NCBI RefSeq assembly: GCF_002002725.1
Contig: NZ_MUNW01000055.1
Span: 1 to 64,000, forward strand
Reading direction: 5' to 3'
DNA length: 64,000 bases
Source: Sinorhizobium sp. A49
GTDB taxonomy: Bacteria; Pseudomonadota; Alphaproteobacteria; Rhizobiales; Rhizobiaceae
Shown: piece by piece, positions 18,427 to 25,795 of the stretch
How positions within the stretch are numbered: position 1 is the stretch's first letter
Layout: the number at the start of each line of letters is the position of its first letter
Notes under the pieces: model-generated
The model's database searches: none
Told to the model about the DNA's origin: nothing
What the model saw: the letters and a program-made list of their open reading frames with translations, nothing else
Program-made: the position numbers and the translations under genes

Positions 18427-19596
18427 ATGGCGCTGCCTGCTGTCACATCGAAACCAGAGGATCGCGTCGCGATTGCGCAATTGGGTCAGGCCTTGAAGAC
18501 CGCGCTCGCAGACGAGAAGAGCCCGTTGAGAACGTTTCTGAATGGCGACCCGCAGCCTCGCCGGGCAATCGAGCGAGACCTGGAACCGACTGAGGTCGAT
18601 GACCTCTTGCGCTTCGGCGTTGCCGAGCAGACGGAGAACCTTCTACGCCCACGATTTCAGGCGCAACTTATAGGTCCACATCTCGTCTTCTCGGACCTGC
18701 GCCAGTCCATGCGCGTGGTGCGCAAGACGGAGGAGCGGAACGCCTACGTCGATCCGATGTGGGAGGGGCCAACCCTCTCCAATCTGCTCGTGAGGGAACC
18801 CGCGGAAAGTGGTCTGGACATGGGATGTGGCTGCGGCGTCATCGCCCTGGCGATGTCCACCTATTGCAGGAGGGTCGTGGCGCTGGACATGAACCCACGG
18901 GCGCTCATGCTCGCGCGCTTCAACATGGCGCTGAACGGTGTCGACAATGTCGAAGTCCTGGAGTCCGACCTCTTCTCGGCTGTGGAGGGAGCGACCTTCG
19001 ATCGGATCGTTTTCAATGCGCCGGTTGGCATGGAACTCCTGCCGCGCAACGCGCTGGAGTCCGGGGAGCAGATCTTGATCCGGTTCTTCAGCGCGCTGAG
19101 CAAGCACCTCAAAAGCGGCGGCATGCTTCACATGAATGTGTGCGTGAAGGAATGGAGCAGGGCGAGCTTCGCCACGAACCTGCGCGCATGGCTCGGAGAA
19201 AACCAAAGAGATTTTCAAAGCCTCTTCATCGAGTTGTGGCGTGTCGAAAGGGGCTTCAAGTTCAAGGTTCGCAGATGGCTTGCCCCCTTCGTGCTGCCGC
19301 GCCAATACGGGCGCTTGCTTCACATTCGCCGCGGCCTGCTCATTGCCGAAAGGAACGGCGTGGCACGACACGCAGAGACAGCCTCTGCTTACGACACATG
19401 GGCGACATCTCTCGGGCCTCGGTTTGGCGCATCATTGGTGAAGTCCCTGATGGGTGCCGATCCTGGCAAGGCGCGCGCCGGCCCTGCCACGGCAGTGCTC
19501 AATACCTTGGATGACGACCACCGCCCCTTGGGTGGCTCCGTGACGACGGCAATTTTCAACAAGCTGCAAAACGTGCCGGCGGCCGCCCTGCTTTGA
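18427..19596 (+). CDS. SAM-dependent methyltransferase of the PrmC/RsmC-like small-domain class, atypical active site
   Basis: A 389-residue protein with a class I methyltransferase core at about residues 110-260: motif I DMGCGCG (131-137), acidic ribose contact D154 in ALDMNPRA, and D181. At the catalytic position, where N-methyltransferases of this class have NPPY, it has NAPV (197-200), so amide or base N-methylation by the classical mechanism is doubtful. An N-terminal ~100-residue helical part and a ~130-residue C-terminal part are not recognised. It stands alone, divergent from bcsN. Possible roles are small-molecule or protein methylation; the substrate is unknown. The start has a GAGGG site about 6 bases upstream. 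Confidence 0.72.
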   Translation: MALPAVTSKPEDRVAIAQLGQALKTALADEKSPLRTFLNGDPQPRRAIERDLEPTEVDDLLRFGVAEQTENLLRPRFQAQLIGPHLVFSDLRQSMRVVRKTEERNAYVDPMWEGPTLSNLLVREPAESGLDMGCGCGVIALAMSTYCRRVVALDMNPRALMLARFNMALNGVDNVEVLESDLFSAVEGATFDRIVFNAPVGMELLPRNALESGEQILIRFFSALSKHLKSGGMLHMNVCVKEWSRASFATNLRAWLGENQRDFQSLFIELWRVERGFKFKVRRWLAPFVLPRQYGRLLHIRRGLLIAERNGVARHAETASAYDTWATSLGPRFGASLVKSLMGADPGKARAGPATAVLNTLDDDHRPLGGSVTTAIFNKLQNVPAAALL

Positions 19597-20313
19597 CCGG
19601 TTGCCTTCATCGTCCGACAGGGCTTGGCCGGTAGGAGCACGACAACGCCAGGGCCGGTCTGGCTGGGATACCGCCACGTCCGACCATCCGCGTTCTCATA
19701 GCCCATCGAGAACGCAAGAGGAGGCGTTGCAATCACGCTTCAGCATCCACCTGCTGCCTATCGCGGGTCATGCAGGGGGCTGGATAGACATCTGGCGCAG
19801 CGACGAAAGCGCCAGGAAGCGTCGCGACCCGTTGGAAGAATTCCTGCCCGTCCTGGCGCCAGGTGGCGCTTTCGTCGTTGGATGCGAGGCAGTTCTGCTG
19901 CGGCCACCACCGAGACACCAACGGAAGCCGCGACTCCATCAGATAGAGAACAAGTTCGGGCGCAGGAAATATGTCTGCCATATACGACTTCGGCTTGTTA
20001 ATATTTCAGGCCGACTTCGTGATTAACGGTTAAATGCTATCACCAAGATAGATTTATCTTCTCTGTGCATTTACTTCTCAAAATCCGGCGCGCAGAATAG
20101 CAAAACTTTCTAGCCAAAGAATTTTGACGCCTTCTTCGCAGAAGAACGGGTCGCATTGAGCTTTAGGCTGGAGATAGATTCGATCTGCCTGATCGAATTC
20201 TTGAGCGAGCCAAAGCCTCTGCCAGCGGGTTCCTTTGAGACCGTCTCGTCATCGCAGCGTGCTGTCAGCTATGGTTGGCTGCCGTCGCAAGCAGAGTGAA
20301 ATTGGAGTTCGTT
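19597..20313. other. Gene-poor, partly AT-rich intergenic region
   Basis: About 700 bases without a supported gene. The first half is GC-rich and holds overlapping inverted repeats (separate entry). The second half, about 19980-20120, is clearly richer in A/T than its surroundings and contains several TTAATAT/GATTAAC-type stretches. A short hairpin TTCTTC-GCA-GAAGAA lies at 20132-20146. Open frames on either strand (for example 19733-19981 minus, 82 codons) show no family resemblance. It may hold the promoter or leader of the 40-codon ORF at 20314, or a non-coding RNA; neither can be shown. Confidence 0.4.
19801..19877. repeat. Nested inverted repeats
   Basis: A perfect 14-base inverted repeat, CGACGAAAGCGCCA at 19801-19814 and its complement at 19864-19877, encloses 49 bases. 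The inner edge of the left arm (GCGCCAGGA) also pairs with TCCTGGCGC at about 19850-19859, so the left arm can form two alternative stems. The alternating pairing looks like an RNA switch or a decayed repeat element rather than a simple terminator. Confidence 0.5.
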
Positions 20314-20436
20314 ATGAGAAGCCTACTTCCTGCCCGTTTCCAGGATTACGATTTCAGCCCCATTTTCGTGGGCGCCGGGTTTACGCTTGCGATCGCCATC
20401 ATCGCCTATGGCTCCTTGTTCGGCCGCATTCTTTAG
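20314..20436 (+). CDS. Predicted 40-residue single-pass membrane miniprotein
   Basis: A 40-codon frame from ATG 20314 to TAG 20434-20436. The product starts MRSLLPARFQDYDFSP, then has one membrane helix of about 20 residues (IFVGAGFTLAIAIIAYGSLF) and a GRIL end. A GGAG ribosome site lies about 6 bases before the ATG. It is in a region otherwise without genes and is preceded by AT-rich sequence, consistent with its own promoter. It is too short for confident homology by eye and no function is proposed; it could be a chance frame, but the start site, helix and compact charge pattern argue for a real small protein. Confidence 0.5.
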   Translation: MRSLLPARFQDYDFSPIFVGAGFTLAIAIIAYGSLFGRIL

Positions 20437-20527
20437 ATCGCGGCCCGTTCAGAAGCACGCACCAAGGACGCTCCGGCGTTGGCCGCGATGTCCGTGAGCT
20501 TCCCGAGGGCGCAAGCAGGAGCTTTGC

Positions 20528-21391
20528 TTATGCGACCTGCGTCTGCAGCCAGGTCTTGAACAGCAAGGCATGCGGCGTCTCGGGTTTCAACGCCGATTGG
20601 ATGAGGCCGTATTCGGAGCCGTCGGGCGCGAACCCCATCGGAGCGACCAGCCGTTGGTTGCGGATATCATCCAAAGCGATGATCCTTGGGCACATCGCCA
20701 CACCGAGGCCAGCGGCAGCGGCTTCGGCCATGAGGAAATGATGATCCATGTAGCGCGTGGCGCGTGGCATTGGCGCGCCTGGGTTTGTCCGCTGCCAGTT
20801 ATCCCAGGCATCGGGCCTCGTCTTTGACGCCAATGCGACATAATCACCGGCCCAAAACCTCTGGACCATACAGGCCTGCATCACAGGCCCCATCTCCTCC
20901 CTCGTGAGGGTCGTGATCGCACAACGCGAGTCGATGGCAAAATCCAGCCGCCGGATGGCAAGGGTCACGCGGTCACGGGTGAAGTCGAATGCTCCGCCAC
21001 CGACAGCAAGGTGCAGATCGACGTCGGGATACCGGTCCTGAAACTCTGCCAACCGCGGGATCAGCCAGCGCATCGCCAGCGATCGTTCGCAGGAGACCAG
21101 AACCGGCTGCGCCGACGTTGCGCTACGCAGTTCATCAAGGGTCGTGGAAACGACGGCCAACGCCCTGGTCGTCGCCTGGGCCAGCTTCTCGCCATCTGCG
21201 GTCAGGCGCAATCCTCGGCCATGCGCTTCGAGAAGCTCAAGACCAATATCACCGGCAAGCTTGGACACACGGCGACTGACGGCGCCGTGGGTGAGGTTCA
21301 GCACTGTGGCGGCCGCGCGCACCGAGCCCAGCCTCGCCACGACTTCGAAGGCGCGCAGGTCGTCAAGAGAGGGAATATCCGAGCGTCTCAT
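20528..21391 (-). CDS. LysR-type transcriptional regulator
   Basis: A 287-residue LysR protein of normal length. The winged helix-turn-helix is at about residues 8-65 (LDDLRAFEVVARLGSVRAAA, VSRRVSKLAGDIGLELLEAHG), followed by the periplasmic-binding-protein-like effector domain from about residue 92. The sequence resembles the GcvA-like branch. It is divergent from the DUF1537 kinase gene with only 76 bases between them, so it is the likely regulator of the threonate-type operon. Its start codon lies inside a perfect palindrome (next entry), pointing to autoregulation. Confidence 0.9.
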   Translation of the reverse strand: MRRSDIPSLDDLRAFEVVARLGSVRAAATVLNLTHGAVSRRVSKLAGDIGLELLEAHGRGLRLTADGEKLAQATTRALAVVSTTLDELRSATSAQPVLVSCERSLAMRWLIPRLAEFQDRYPDVDLHLAVGGGAFDFTRDRVTLAIRRLDFAIDSRCAITTLTREEMGPVMQACMVQRFWAGDYVALASKTRPDAWDNWQRTNPGAPMPRATRYMDHHFLMAEAAAAGLGVAMCPRIIALDDIRNQRLVAPMGFAPDGSEYGLIQSALKPETPHALLFKTWLQTQVA

Positions 21392-21412
21392 TGGTGATTA
21401 AGTATCACCAAT
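21390..21412. promoter_or_regulatory. Palindromic operator overlapping the lysR start codon
   Basis: ATTGGTGAT, 5 bases, ATCACCAAT: a perfect 9-base inverted repeat spanning 23 bases between the LysR gene and the divergent kinase gene. It contains the T-N11-A pattern expected of a LysR binding site and overlaps the regulator's ATG (21389-21391). Binding here would block lysR expression and leave room for activation of the kinase promoter on the other side. Confidence 0.7.
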
Positions 21413-21467
21413 ATAGGGCAGATCATATCGCTTTTTGTCGACTTATCCGGGCGGTATCTTCACTGTC

Positions 21468-22631
21468 ATGGAAAACATTGGTGACATATTCAATCGCATC
21501 GGCATCGTTGCCGACGACCTTACGAGTGCGGCGGACGGGGCTGGCCCCTTCCTGGCACGGGGCCACAGACCCTGCATCCATCGCCGGACTGTGGCGGATG
21601 CCGAAACGGCTATCGTATCGGTCGATACCGGCAGCCGCGGCATGCCGGAGACGGACGCGGTGGACGCGGCGAGGACAGCCGTCTCGGCGTTCGCCAGAGA
21701 TCATACCCTCTACAAAACCATGGACTCGACCTTGCGCGGCCATGTCAGGGCAGAGATTCTTGCAGCATTCCAGGCAAGCCGACGACAGCGTCTGGTGATC
21801 GCACCGGCCTTCCCCGCTGCAGGGCGCACGACGATCAACGCTATCCAGTGGCTTGATGGAAGGCCTGTTGCCGACACTCTCTACGCGCAGGATCCGGTTC
21901 ACGCTACACGCACATCCGACATCCGTGACCTCGTCGATCCGAGCCTAGGCGTCCCTGCGCTCGTCACGATCGCGATGAGCGACGCTGAGGTTCGCACGGT
22001 TGCCTCAAGCAACCGCATCGTCATTGTCGATGCGGACAGCCAGGAAAAGCTGAACGACAGAGTGGCATGTCTTGCGCAGATGGGGCCGGCGCTGTGGGTC
22101 GGCTCACCCGGCATGGCCCAGGCGCTCGCCACGCTGACGGCGCCCGCCACTTGCAGCGGACCCGCAACGCCGGCGCTTTCAGTCCGACGCGTTCTTGTCG
22201 TCGTGGGCAGCGCCAACAGGGTCAGCCACGAGCAAAGCCGAGCGCTTTGTTCGGCTGGCGCCGCCGTCGCCAATCGAGCCTCCGACATAACCGATGAAAC
22301 TCAGATCGCCTGCCTCAGTGCGCCAGCATCACGCGAGCCCGATGCCACGAACGTGCTTTCGACGCTCGTCGACGAGGCCTGTGCGGTGCTCCAGCAACAA
22401 CGCTTCGACGCCGTGATCGCAACCGGCGGAGAAACCATGGACGCTCTGTTACAGCGGCTGTCGGTCAAAAGCTTCGCTCTGATCGGAGAACTCGAACCCG
22501 GATTTCCCATGGGATACGCCACGCGCGAAACGGGACAATCGCTCGTCATCGCATTGAAAGCTGGAGGCTTCGGTGCACCGACGACGCTCCTGAACGCTGC
22601 GCGGCACCTTGTTTCGGCACAGAACGGATAA
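21468..22631 (+). CDS. dtnK: Four-carbon acid sugar kinase (DUF1537 family), probable D-threonate kinase
   Basis: A 387-residue kinase of the DUF1537 family, which phosphorylates tetronates (D-threonate, D-erythronate, L-threonate) at the 4-position with ATP. The N-terminal GIVADDLTSAAD (residues 12-23) carries the substrate aspartates, YKTMDSTLRGHVRAE is the second conserved block, and a glycine-rich ATGGETMDALL ATP-site segment lies near residue 325. The ATG at 21468 is chosen over the TTG at 21435 because the family starts just before IGIVADDLTS. It is followed after 7 bases by the pdxA-like gene; DtnK plus PdxA2 is the known pair for D-threonate breakdown. A D-erythronate role is the alternative. 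Confidence 0.8.
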   Translation: MENIGDIFNRIGIVADDLTSAADGAGPFLARGHRPCIHRRTVADAETAIVSVDTGSRGMPETDAVDAARTAVSAFARDHTLYKTMDSTLRGHVRAEILAAFQASRRQRLVIAPAFPAAGRTTINAIQWLDGRPVADTLYAQDPVHATRTSDIRDLVDPSLGVPALVTIAMSDAEVRTVASSNRIVIVDADSQEKLNDRVACLAQMGPALWVGSPGMAQALATLTAPATCSGPATPALSVRRVLVVVGSANRVSHEQSRALCSAGAAVANRASDITDETQIACLSAPASREPDATNVLSTLVDEACAVLQQQRFDAVIATGGETMDALLQRLSVKSFALIGELEPGFPMGYATRETGQSLVIALKAGGFGAPTTLLNAARHLVSAQNG

Positions 22632-22638
22632 ACCAACC

Positions 22639-23643
22639 ATGATTGACCCAGAGCGCCCCATCGCCATAACCATGGGCGACCCTTCAGGCATAGGCCCGGA
22701 AATCGTTGCCAAGGCAATGCTCGACAGGCAGATCCGTCGACGATGCGTCGTCATCGGCGACCCGCTCGTCGTGCAGCACGCCTTCTCGCAGATCGACGTC
22801 GCGGTCCGCGTCAATACGATCCGGGACATCAAGGCATCCCGATTGGCGGGCGGATCCGTAAACCTGCTCGCATCTTCTTCACTCGACGTTCTGCCACCGG
22901 TCGGGGTCGTCGATCCGGCCAGCGGCAAGGCCGGCTTTGACGCGATCACGACTGCAATTGATCTTGCCCTTGTGGGCGCAGTGGCTGGCATCGTCACCGC
23001 GCCGATCCACAAGGAGGCCCTTGCAGCCGCCGGCGTTTGCCATCCCGGGCATACGGAAATCCTCGCAGAGCGAGCGGGAGCGTCGCGTGTCGCGATGATG
23101 CTTGCCAACGAGGATATTCGAACGGTTCTCGTCACCATCCATTGCTCCCTGCTGGAAGCGATACGACGTGTGGATTTCGATGCCGAGCTATCGGCCATCC
23201 GGCTCGCACATGCAGGTGGCCGCGCGCTCGGCATAGAAGCGCCGCGGATCGCGGTCGCTGGCCTCAACCCGCATGCCGGCGAAGGTGGCCTGTTCGGCGT
23301 CGAGGAGATCACCGTCATTGCACCGGCAATCGAGGCGGCGCGGCGAGAGGGCATCGATGCCAGCGGCCCATGGCCGGGCGATACCGTTTTCATGCAGGCG
23401 CGACACGGTCGGTTCGATGTGGTGGTGGCGCAATATCACGACCAGGGGCTCATCCCCGTGAAGTACCTGGGACTGGAGAAAGGCGTGAACATTACGTTGG
23501 GCCTGCCGTTCGTCCGCACGAGCCCCGACCATGGAACCGCGTTCGACATTGCCGGGCGCGGGATCGCAGACCCGGCAAGCCTCGAAACCGCAATCGACTA
23601 TGCCCTCCGCCTTGCGGACGCGGCATCCGAACAGGAGCGATAA
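22639..23643 (+). CDS. pdxA2: PdxA2-type 4-phospho-D-threonate 3-dehydrogenase (decarboxylating)
   Basis: A 334-residue PdxA-superfamily dehydrogenase. Metal-binding histidines are visible in CHPGHTEIL, GLNPHAGEGGLFG and YHDQGLIPVKY, and the N-terminal ITMGDPSGIGPEI block is intact. Beside a DUF1537 kinase, PdxA paralogues (PdxA2) oxidise and decarboxylate 4-phospho-D-threonate to dihydroxyacetone phosphate rather than serving in vitamin B6 synthesis. The ATG at 22639 is preferred over a TTG/ATG extension into the kinase gene. It is coupled to the next gene, whose ATG begins two bases after the stop codon. A true PdxA role is possible but less likely from context. Confidence 0.82.
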   Translation: MIDPERPIAITMGDPSGIGPEIVAKAMLDRQIRRRCVVIGDPLVVQHAFSQIDVAVRVNTIRDIKASRLAGGSVNLLASSSLDVLPPVGVVDPASGKAGFDAITTAIDLALVGAVAGIVTAPIHKEALAAAGVCHPGHTEILAERAGASRVAMMLANEDIRTVLVTIHCSLLEAIRRVDFDAELSAIRLAHAGGRALGIEAPRIAVAGLNPHAGEGGLFGVEEITVIAPAIEAARREGIDASGPWPGDTVFMQARHGRFDVVVAQYHDQGLIPVKYLGLEKGVNITLGLPFVRTSPDHGTAFDIAGRGIADPASLETAIDYALRLADAASEQER

Positions 23644-23644
23644 C

Positions 23645-24328
23645 ATGTCCGAACCAGACTTCATCTTCATGCTGACGCGCAATGATCGCACCGTTCCGGA
23701 TGCTGCCGTCCACGTGCAGACGGCGCTTGCAGCAGGCGTGAGGCATATCGGCTTCAAGGATATCGGGCTGCCCTTTGCCGAACTCGCCGCCCTCAACCGG
23801 ACGATCAAGGACGGTGGCGCGCGCAGTTACCTCGAAGTGGTGTCGCTTGATGGCGACAGCGAAATCGTCTCCTTCCGGGCAGCGGTCAAGTTGGGCGTCG
23901 ATTATCTGTTGGGCGGCACCCGTGTTGCCGACGTGCTTCCGCTTCTTGAAGGAACCGGCATCAAATACTATCCCTTCGCCGGCAGGATCACCGGCCACCC
24001 AAGCGTCTTGGGAGGCTCGATCGCCGACATCACGGCCAGCGCCATCGATCTGGCAAGCCACGACGATGTCCATGGGCTGGACCTGCTTGCCTTTCGCTCT
24101 CAAACCGACGTTCCGGCGCTGATCAAGTCCGTCTGCGCCGCGGTGAACAAACCGGTGATCGTTGCCGGATCGATCGACAGTGCCGCCCGAATCCGGGCCG
24201 TTCTCGGCAGCGAAGCTGCCGGCTTTACGGTCGGCACCGCTGCACTCGACGGCGTCTTTCCGGTATCGCGGCCGGGGCTGACGCAGCAATTGTCGGCGAT
24301 CAGGGCCGCAATGGCAAAAGCGCCCTAA
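23645..24328 (+). CDS. Uncharacterised TIM-barrel protein of the threonate-type operon
   Basis: A 227-residue protein with alternating strand/helix pattern of a (beta/alpha)8 barrel of the HisA/TrpF/NanE size class. Strand-end motifs include HIGFKDIGLPF (about 34), GVDYLLGGTRVADVLP, KYYPFAGRITGHP, and a late phosphate-site pair VIVAGSIDSAARI and GFTVGTAALDG. The two glycine-rich C-terminal loops are typical of phosphate binding. It starts right after pdxA2, so it likely acts on a phosphorylated intermediate such as an epimer or isomer step, but no known family member can be named by eye. Its last four bases overlap the convergent gluconokinase gene. Confidence 0.7.
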   Translation: MSEPDFIFMLTRNDRTVPDAAVHVQTALAAGVRHIGFKDIGLPFAELAALNRTIKDGGARSYLEVVSLDGDSEIVSFRAAVKLGVDYLLGGTRVADVLPLLEGTGIKYYPFAGRITGHPSVLGGSIADITASAIDLASHDDVHGLDLLAFRSQTDVPALIKSVCAAVNKPVIVAGSIDSAARIRAVLGSEAAGFTVGTAALDGVFPVSRPGLTQQLSAIRAAMAKAP

Positions 24329-24912
24329 CGCGCGCCTAAACCGGCATCCCGCGGCGCCGCCTCGCCCGACAAACCCAGGCCGCGGAGTGCTGCAAGCGTT
24401 GCCTTGATCACATCGGCTGCGGATTGATCGACATCGATGACGACGGTCCGGGGTTCGCCGATCGGCTCCTCCAGTGTCGCCAACTGCGTTTCGAGCAGCG
24501 ATGCCGGCATGAAATGGCCTTCGCGGTGTTGCATTCGGCCGGCGAGGACGTCGCGGCTGCCTTGGAGATAGACAAAGACCAGATCGCCACCGGCACCCTC
24601 ACGCAACAAGGCGCGATAGCTCCGCTTCAATGCCGAACAGGAAACGACAAGCGGGTCGGTACGTCCGGAAAGCTGCCGGCCGATCTCGCCAAGCCAGGGC
24701 CATCGGTCCTCATCGGTGAGCGGGATACCGGCCGACATCTTGGCGATATTGGTTTGCGGATGCAGGGCATCACCCTCGATGAAAGCATAACCAAAAGCCC
24801 GCGCCACCGCCTCGCCGACGGAGGTCTTGCCGCTGCCGGAGACGCCCATGACGACGATCGAGCCGGGGAACTTGTCCACGTTGCCAAGGGAGGATGTGTC
24901 GGGGCTCGCCAT
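24325..24912 (-). CDS. gntK: Gluconokinase, GntK/IdnK family
   Basis: A 195-residue P-loop kinase that makes 6-phosphogluconate. The Walker A loop VMGVSGSGKTSVG is near residue 25, EGDALHP and DEDRWPWL are characteristic gluconokinase blocks, and SCSALKRSYRALLR and GHFMPASLLETQLATLE are intact. It has a ~18-residue N-terminal extension and a ~20-residue C-terminal tail beyond the family core. It is a single minus-strand gene, converging with the TIM-barrel gene (four-base overlap) and lying downstream of the sugar operon, with a 167-base gap to the aldolase gene, so it may have its own promoter. Confidence 0.9.
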   Translation of the reverse strand: MASPDTSSLGNVDKFPGSIVVMGVSGSGKTSVGEAVARAFGYAFIEGDALHPQTNIAKMSAGIPLTDEDRWPWLGEIGRQLSGRTDPLVVSCSALKRSYRALLREGAGGDLVFVYLQGSRDVLAGRMQHREGHFMPASLLETQLATLEEPIGEPRTVVIDVDQSAADVIKATLAALRGLGLSGEAAPRDAGLGAR

Positions 24913-25079
24913 GGATCGTTCGTCTCTCCGGTTCGTGATTGCGACGCCGTTTGCTGATAGCGCCGCACCGGTACCGAGACAAGCCGACTTGCCGCGAAAC
25001 CGCTTCCGCCTCGGACAAGAGCGCGCCGGCTTTTTGCATTTCCTCAGAGAAACCGGTTCGCGGCTTTCCTCGGAATGTC

Positions 25080-25775
25080 CTAGCTGGCGACACGCGGCCG
25101 GGCGATGTCGTTGACGCCCTCGTCGTCCGGCGCCTGGCCGTAGCTCATCCGGCGCATCTGGGCGATCACCCGCTCCATCTCGTCATCGGGCAGAACCGGC
25201 GGGTCGCCGAGCGTCAGGGCCTGGACGTACATGCGCGAGAGCGTCTCGATCTCGATCGCCATCCACAACGCCGATTCCAGCGTCTTGCCGAGCGAGATCT
25301 GCCCGTGCTGGCCGAGCAGGCAGGCCGTGCGATCCCTGAGCGCCACGAGCGCATTGTTGGAGAGCGCCTGGGTGCCGAAGGTCGCATATTCAGCGCAGCG
25401 GATCGTCGTCCCGCCGGCAATGCCCGTCATGTAGTGGAAGCTGGGAATGGTCCTGTGATGGCAGGCAAGCGTGGTCGCATAGATCGAATGGCAATGAAGA
25501 ACCACGTTGATATCCGTGCGTTCGCGCAGGATGTCGCGGTGAAAGCGCCATTCGGACGATGGCCGGGGGCCGGTGTAGTTGCCCTGAAAATCCATCTCGA
25601 CCAGATCTTCCGGCTGCATCGTGTCATAGGCGAGCGAGGACGGCGTGACGAGGAAACCGTCGGGGGTGCGGACCGAAAGGTTGCCGGCCGTGCCCTGGTT
25701 GATGCCGCTCGAATTCATCCGGCGGCAGATGTCCACCATCTCGCGGCGGAGGGAAAGAATATCGGGCTGGCTCAT
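25080..25775 (-). CDS. Class II aldolase/adducin family protein (fuculose-phosphate aldolase-like)
   Basis: A 231-residue zinc-dependent class II aldolase of FucA/RhaD/AraD type. Metal histidines are visible in VLHCHSIYATTLA and LLGQHGQISLG, with the catalytic glutamate in PSSEWRFHRDIL; the N-terminal NQGTAGNLSVR block binds the substrate phosphate. The start at 25775 has a GAAAGGAAA ribosome site 5 bases upstream; an ATG at 25799 that overlaps the kinase stop as ATGA is an alternative. As the last gene of the sugar operon it should cleave a ketose 1-phosphate to DHAP plus an aldehyde, after the FGGY kinase. The substrate is not known. Confidence 0.85.
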   Translation of the reverse strand: MSQPDILSLRREMVDICRRMNSSGINQGTAGNLSVRTPDGFLVTPSSLAYDTMQPEDLVEMDFQGNYTGPRPSSEWRFHRDILRERTDINVVLHCHSIYATTLACHHRTIPSFHYMTGIAGGTTIRCAEYATFGTQALSNNALVALRDRTACLLGQHGQISLGKTLESALWMAIEIETLSRMYVQALTLGDPPVLPDDEMERVIAQMRRMSYGQAPDDEGVNDIARPRVAS

Positions 25776-25795
25776 CGGTGTTTCCTTTCGAAGTG

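Noticed and set aside
19733-19981. An 82-codon minus-strand frame in the gene-poor region, followed by another overlapping as ATGA.
   Set aside because: The second frame runs into the methyltransferase gene and neither has a recognisable domain; kept as possible remnant only.
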